Positions 60,996 to 64,000 of a DNA stretch of 64,000 nucleotides are shown here, in pieces. The notes under the pieces are model-generated. The model saw only the letters and a program-made list of their open reading frames with translations. It made no database searches and was not told the DNA's origin. Numbering within the stretch: position 1 is the stretch's first letter; each line of letters begins with the position of its first letter. The DNA is from CAZFLM01 sp964519955 (GTDB taxonomy: Bacteria > Armatimonadota > Chthonomonadetes > Chthonomonadales > CAJBBX01). The translations under genes were made by a program, and so were the position numbers. The DNA lies in assembly GCA_964519955.1 (NCBI GenBank), contig CAZFLM010000001.1, forward strand, positions 124,001 through 188,000. Reading direction: 5' to 3'.

Positions 60996-62672
60996 TCAGA
61001 AGTAGACGCCGCCGAGCTTCGTGACTGGCGTGGACACTGTGAACCTGCTCAGCGCCGATCCGCCGGTGACATCCAGAGTGCCCAGATAGAGCCCCTTGAA
61101 GCCGCTGGTAGCCGTGCCGGACCCACCCTCGTACACGGAGTAGGTGGTCCCGGTCTTGATCGCTGGAGATGAGAGCACGAGGGTTGCGCGCTTCTGCGGC
61201 ACCTCACACGAGAACACCGGCGTGCCATCCGCGGCCCTGATCGACATCGTGCTTCCCTTCGGCATGCTGCTGAGCACGAGTGTGTTCTGAGTCGCTGTCG
61301 GCTTGCTGGTCGTTCCGCCGAACCCGATGAACGTGCCGCCATCGATCGAGAACGTGTTCTGATCGCTGTCGAAGCACCCCTGGGGAGCCACCATGCCTAT
61401 CGCCACGATCACGCCACCGGCGATGGTCAGCGTGCCATTGGAGTCGATGGCATCGTTGTCCGTACAGTAGCAGTAGACATAGCCGCCGTTAACGGTGATG
61501 GACTTGCCTGCGTTCAGAGCGTCGTCGACCGTGTTGATCTGGAGGTACCCGTCGTTGATGGTGAGGTGTGACTTCGCCTCGATGCCCTCGGGACTGCAGC
61601 TCACCGTCTGGCCGCCGGTGACGTACTCGTAGGCCCTTCCCGTGGTCTTCAGGTCGATCACGCCATGGTTCACCACCACGTCGGGAGATGGATCGTCAGA
61701 GGTGGATGGCGTCGTGGCGTCTTCGGTGATGTCCCATCCCGCCGTCATCGCCTTGCCGACGGACGTGACGGTGATGTGCCCGCCGTTGATCACGATGAAG
61801 CCCTTGCCTGTTCCCGTGGTCTCGGAGCCTTCGACCTTGATCCCCTTGCTCTCGTCGCCAGTGACGGTCCCCGTGGCGGCTATGGTCAGCCTGCCGTCAT
61901 CGAAGATGAAGCCGTTCACCGATCGGACCGCATCCCTGGCGCTGACGGCGACGATGGCGGTTCCGCCGCGTATGCGAATGTAGTCGTTGCTGAAGATGCC
62001 ATGCTTGTACCGTCCGGTGACGTCGAGCGTCCCGTCACCGCTCAGGACTATCGGGCCCTTGGAGTACAGCGCGGCCTTCATCGTCAGAGTGCGCGTGGCC
62101 GTGTCGGTGAGCGTGTTGGTCGTTCCGGGCGCCGAGACGATGAAGACCTTCTGCTTCGATTCCAGATCCAGTGCGGGGCCCGCGGTGCCGTTGATCGTGA
62201 CGCCGTCAAGGTAGAGCTGGTAGGCGCTGCTGCTGGAAGCCGTCAGCGTTCCGCTCAGCGTCCCCGTGAGGTCGTACTTGAGGGGCTGACTGACGGTCGA
62301 GGCGATGGTGATGCCGTTGGCGGTCTTCGTAACGACCAGGCTGCGGTCGCCGCTGGTGAGCAGCGTGACGCCGCCGGTGGTTATCTCCAGAGCGGGGCCG
62401 GAGGAGGTCCGGGCAGTACCGGCGGTGAAGTCGATCGTGATGGTCTCGCCGAAGACCGTGTTGTCGACAACGTCGGCGGGATCGTAGGTGGTCGCCAGCT
62501 CCGCGAGCGAGGCCGCGAACGGACTGCTGTCGACCTCCGCCGCCGTGATCGTCCCCGTAGAGCCGCCGTTCGAGCTGTGCGAACCGCCTCCGCAGCCGGG
62601 GATCGCCAGCAACCCCAGGGCGAGCATCAGGAACGCGATCGTGCGTGGACAGACCGGGTTTGGGCGTCTCAT
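60996..62672 (-). CDS. Lipoprotein with carbohydrate-binding-type repeat domain (DUF4353-like)
   Basis: This 558-residue protein has a lipoprotein signal (MLALGLLAIPGC, lipobox LAIPGC). A Ser/Gly-rich linker follows, then a long beta-helix-like region of short repeats (SDGTLDVTGRYKHGIFSNDYI, DESKGIKVEGSETTGTGKGF, GGYVYCYCTDNDAIDSNGTL). Such proteins are annotated as carbohydrate-binding domain-containing lipoproteins in clostridia and others; their function is unproven. A C-terminal domain ends VTKLGGVYF. It is a paralogue of the next gene upstream and probably surface-anchored. The ATG follows GGAGG at 5 nt. Confidence 0.85.
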   Translation of the reverse strand: MRRPNPVCPRTIAFLMLALGLLAIPGCGGGSHSSNGGSTGTITAAEVDSSPFAASLAELATTYDPADVVDNTVFGETITIDFTAGTARTSSGPALEITTGGVTLLTSGDRSLVVTKTANGITIASTVSQPLKYDLTGTLSGTLTASSSSAYQLYLDGVTINGTAGPALDLESKQKVFIVSAPGTTNTLTDTATRTLTMKAALYSKGPIVLSGDGTLDVTGRYKHGIFSNDYIRIRGGTAIVAVSARDAVRSVNGFIFDDGRLTIAATGTVTGDESKGIKVEGSETTGTGKGFIVINGGHITVTSVGKAMTAGWDITEDATTPSTSDDPSPDVVVNHGVIDLKTTGRAYEYVTGGQTVSCSPEGIEAKSHLTINDGYLQINTVDDALNAGKSITVNGGYVYCYCTDNDAIDSNGTLTIAGGVIVAIGMVAPQGCFDSDQNTFSIDGGTFIGFGGTTSKPTATQNTLVLSSMPKGSTMSIRAADGTPVFSCEVPQKRATLVLSSPAIKTGTTYSVYEGGSGTATSGFKGLYLGTLDVTGGSALSRFTVSTPVTKLGGVYF

Positions 62673-62906
62673 GGTGGCCTCCGTACCCGCTAATCTACCC
62701 TCGCCGGCCGGCCTGCACAACCCTACCCGCCCAGAATGCCCTCCCGGCGCACAGATTCGCGGCATCGGTCGCGGTCACCGCGCCTGGGTCGCAGGCGGAG
62801 ACGGTGTGGCCCCGCAGCGGTCCGCCACCGCAGGGCCACTCTCGTGGTGACTCGCCGCACGTCGCCGGGCGCACCGAAGCATGCACCCAGGACGCGCCTA
62901 CCGAGC

Positions 62907-64000
62907 CTAGAAGTACGCGCCGCCGAGCTTGGTGACGATCGAGGACACGGTGAAGCTGGTGCCGGCCGTGCCGCCGGTGAGGCCCAGGTCGTCGAGGTAC
63001 AGCCCATTGAAGAGGTTGGCCGCCGTGACCGTTCCACCGGTGTAGACCGTGTAGGATGTGCCCGTCTTGATACTGGGGGACGAGAGCACCACGGTCGCAC
63101 ACGTCTGCGGCACCGTGTAGGAGAACACCGATGTGCCGTCGGCGGCCTTGATCGACATCGTGCTCCCACTGGACATGGGTCCGAGCACGATCGTGTTCTG
63201 CGTGGGCGATGGCGTGCTGGTCGTGCCGCCGATGCCGACGAGGGTGCCGCCACTGATCAGGAACGTGTTCTGATCGCAGTCGAAGGGCCCGTCAGGCGCG
63301 CCGGTGCCGATCGCCACGATGACGCCGCCCGCGATGGTGAGCTTGCCATTGGAGTCGATCGCGTCGTTCCTCGAACTCGCGCAGTACAGGTAGCCGCCCT
63401 TGATCGTGACGGAAGTGCCCGCATTCAGGGCGTCGTCGGTCGTGTTGATCGTCATGTACCCGTCGTTGATGGTGAGGTCCGACTTCGCCTCGATGCCCTC
63501 GGGGCTGCAGCTCACTGTCGTGCCGCCGGAGACGTACTCATACGGCGTTCCGGTGGTGGTGAGGCTGATGACGCCGTTGTTGACCACCACATACGGCGAT
63601 GGGTCATCTGAGGTGGATGCCGTGCTGGCGTCTTCGTCGATGTCCCAGCCCGCGGTGATGGCCTTGCCGACGGAGGTGACCGTGATGTACCCGCCGTTGA
63701 TCACGATGAACCCCTTGCCCGTTCCCGTGGTCTCGGAGCCCTCGACCTTGATCCCCTTGCTCTCGTCGTCGACGGTAGTCCCAGTGGCGGTGACGGTCAG
63801 CTTGCCGTCATCGAAGATGAAGCCGTTCACCGAGCGAACGGCGTCCTTGGTGCTGACCGCCACCCTGACGGTGCCGCCGCGAATGCGAATGTAGTCATTG
63901 CTGAAGACGCCGTGCTTGTAGCTACCCGTCACGCTGGTGGTGCCGTCTCCGCTGAACACCATCGGGCCCTTGCCGTACAGCGCCGCTTTCATGGTCATGG
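62907..64000 (-). CDS. Paralogous carbohydrate-binding-type protein (5' part outside the window)
   Basis: At least 364 codons are present and the frame stays open to the window edge, so the N-terminus with any signal lies beyond 64000. Its sequence runs parallel to the lipoprotein at 60996 with long shared blocks: GSETTGTGKGFIVINGG, SCSPEGIEAKS, GKLTIAGGVIVAIG and VTKLGGAYF. A tandem duplication is clear. The two genes are 234 bp apart on the same strand, and I see nothing in that gap. Confidence 0.85.
   Translation of the reverse strand, partial: MTMKAALYGKGPMVFSGDGTTSVTGSYKHGVFSNDYIRIRGGTVRVAVSTKDAVRSVNGFIFDDGKLTVTATGTTVDDESKGIKVEGSETTGTGKGFIVINGGYITVTSVGKAITAGWDIDEDASTASTSDDPSPYVVVNNGVISLTTTGTPYEYVSGGTTVSCSPEGIEAKSDLTINDGYMTINTTDDALNAGTSVTIKGGYLYCASSRNDAIDSNGKLTIAGGVIVAIGTGAPDGPFDCDQNTFLISGGTLVGIGGTTSTPSPTQNTIVLGPMSSGSTMSIKAADGTSVFSYTVPQTCATVVLSSPSIKTGTSYTVYTGGTVTAANLFNGLYLDDLGLTGGTAGTSFTVSSIVTKLGGAYF

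Noticed and set aside
1..64000. tRNA or rRNA genes
   Set aside because: No cloverleaf-like stretch with a GTTC-type T arm and no rRNA-like segment was recognised by eye; a covariance-model scan would be needed to exclude a tRNA.

Overview
The window is a very GC-rich (about 70 percent) bacterial chromosomal segment with tightly packed genes, frequent 4-nt ATGA stop/start overlaps, several GTG and TTG starts and strong purine-rich ribosome binding sites. The many secreted or Tat-exported carbohydrate-active enzymes, Gfo/Idh/MocA oxidoreductases, an 11-gene nuoA-N operon without nuoEFG, and abundant intergenic hairpin repeats suggest an uncultivated polysaccharide-degrading heterotroph. Armatimonadota is my best guess, with Planctomycetota/Verrucomicrobiota-type lineages as alternatives. 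No rRNA gene is present to settle this.

Layout. 1-2.2 kb: a truncated AAA ATPase and a long, eukaryote-type GMP synthase. 2.3-10 kb: a GH32-like and a GH43-like enzyme in tandem, a Fic protein with an operator-like palindrome, an AraC regulator fused to a BtrH/C39-like domain, a DinB protein and a secreted transglutaminase-like protein. 10-17 kb: a second GH32-like enzyme and a redox block of three aldo/keto reductases plus a zinc alcohol dehydrogenase, separated by hairpin repeats that include a perfectly duplicated 307-bp unit. 17-27 kb: a GH32 with an N-terminal accessory module, a subtype-B tannase-like esterase, a CE1-like esterase, a 1009-residue multidomain glycosidase-like protein and a Gfo/Idh oxidoreductase. 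27-32 kb: a histidine kinase with two response regulators (HDOD and degenerate HD-GYP), probably preceded by a small membrane-protein gene. 32-50 kb: a further carbohydrate block (Gfo/Idh, LolA/NTF2-like protein, GH32-like propeller, GH20, GH95-like protein with a rearranged LamG, a TIM-barrel glycosidase-like protein, a secreted beta-propeller, a GH43-like protein). 50-60.6 kb: nuoN to nuoA on the minus strand. 61-64 kb: two tandem paralogous lipoproteins with a repeat-rich carbohydrate-binding-type domain, the second cut by the window edge.

How it fits together. Most products look like exported enzymes that release sugars from fructan-, xylan/arabinan-, hexosamine- and fucose-containing glycans and remove aromatic or acyl esters. 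Cytoplasmic Gfo/Idh and aldo/keto reductases would process the products, and the nuo complex would supply respiration. No sugar transporter is visible.

The least explained signals are: a family of at least 22 intergenic hairpins with compensatory stem changes, found only in gaps that receive a gene 3' end; a set of GH32-like proteins lacking the usual Glu of the EC motif; the Fic operator; the AraC-BtrH-like fusion; and a GH95-like enzyme with a LamG whose segments appear out of order.
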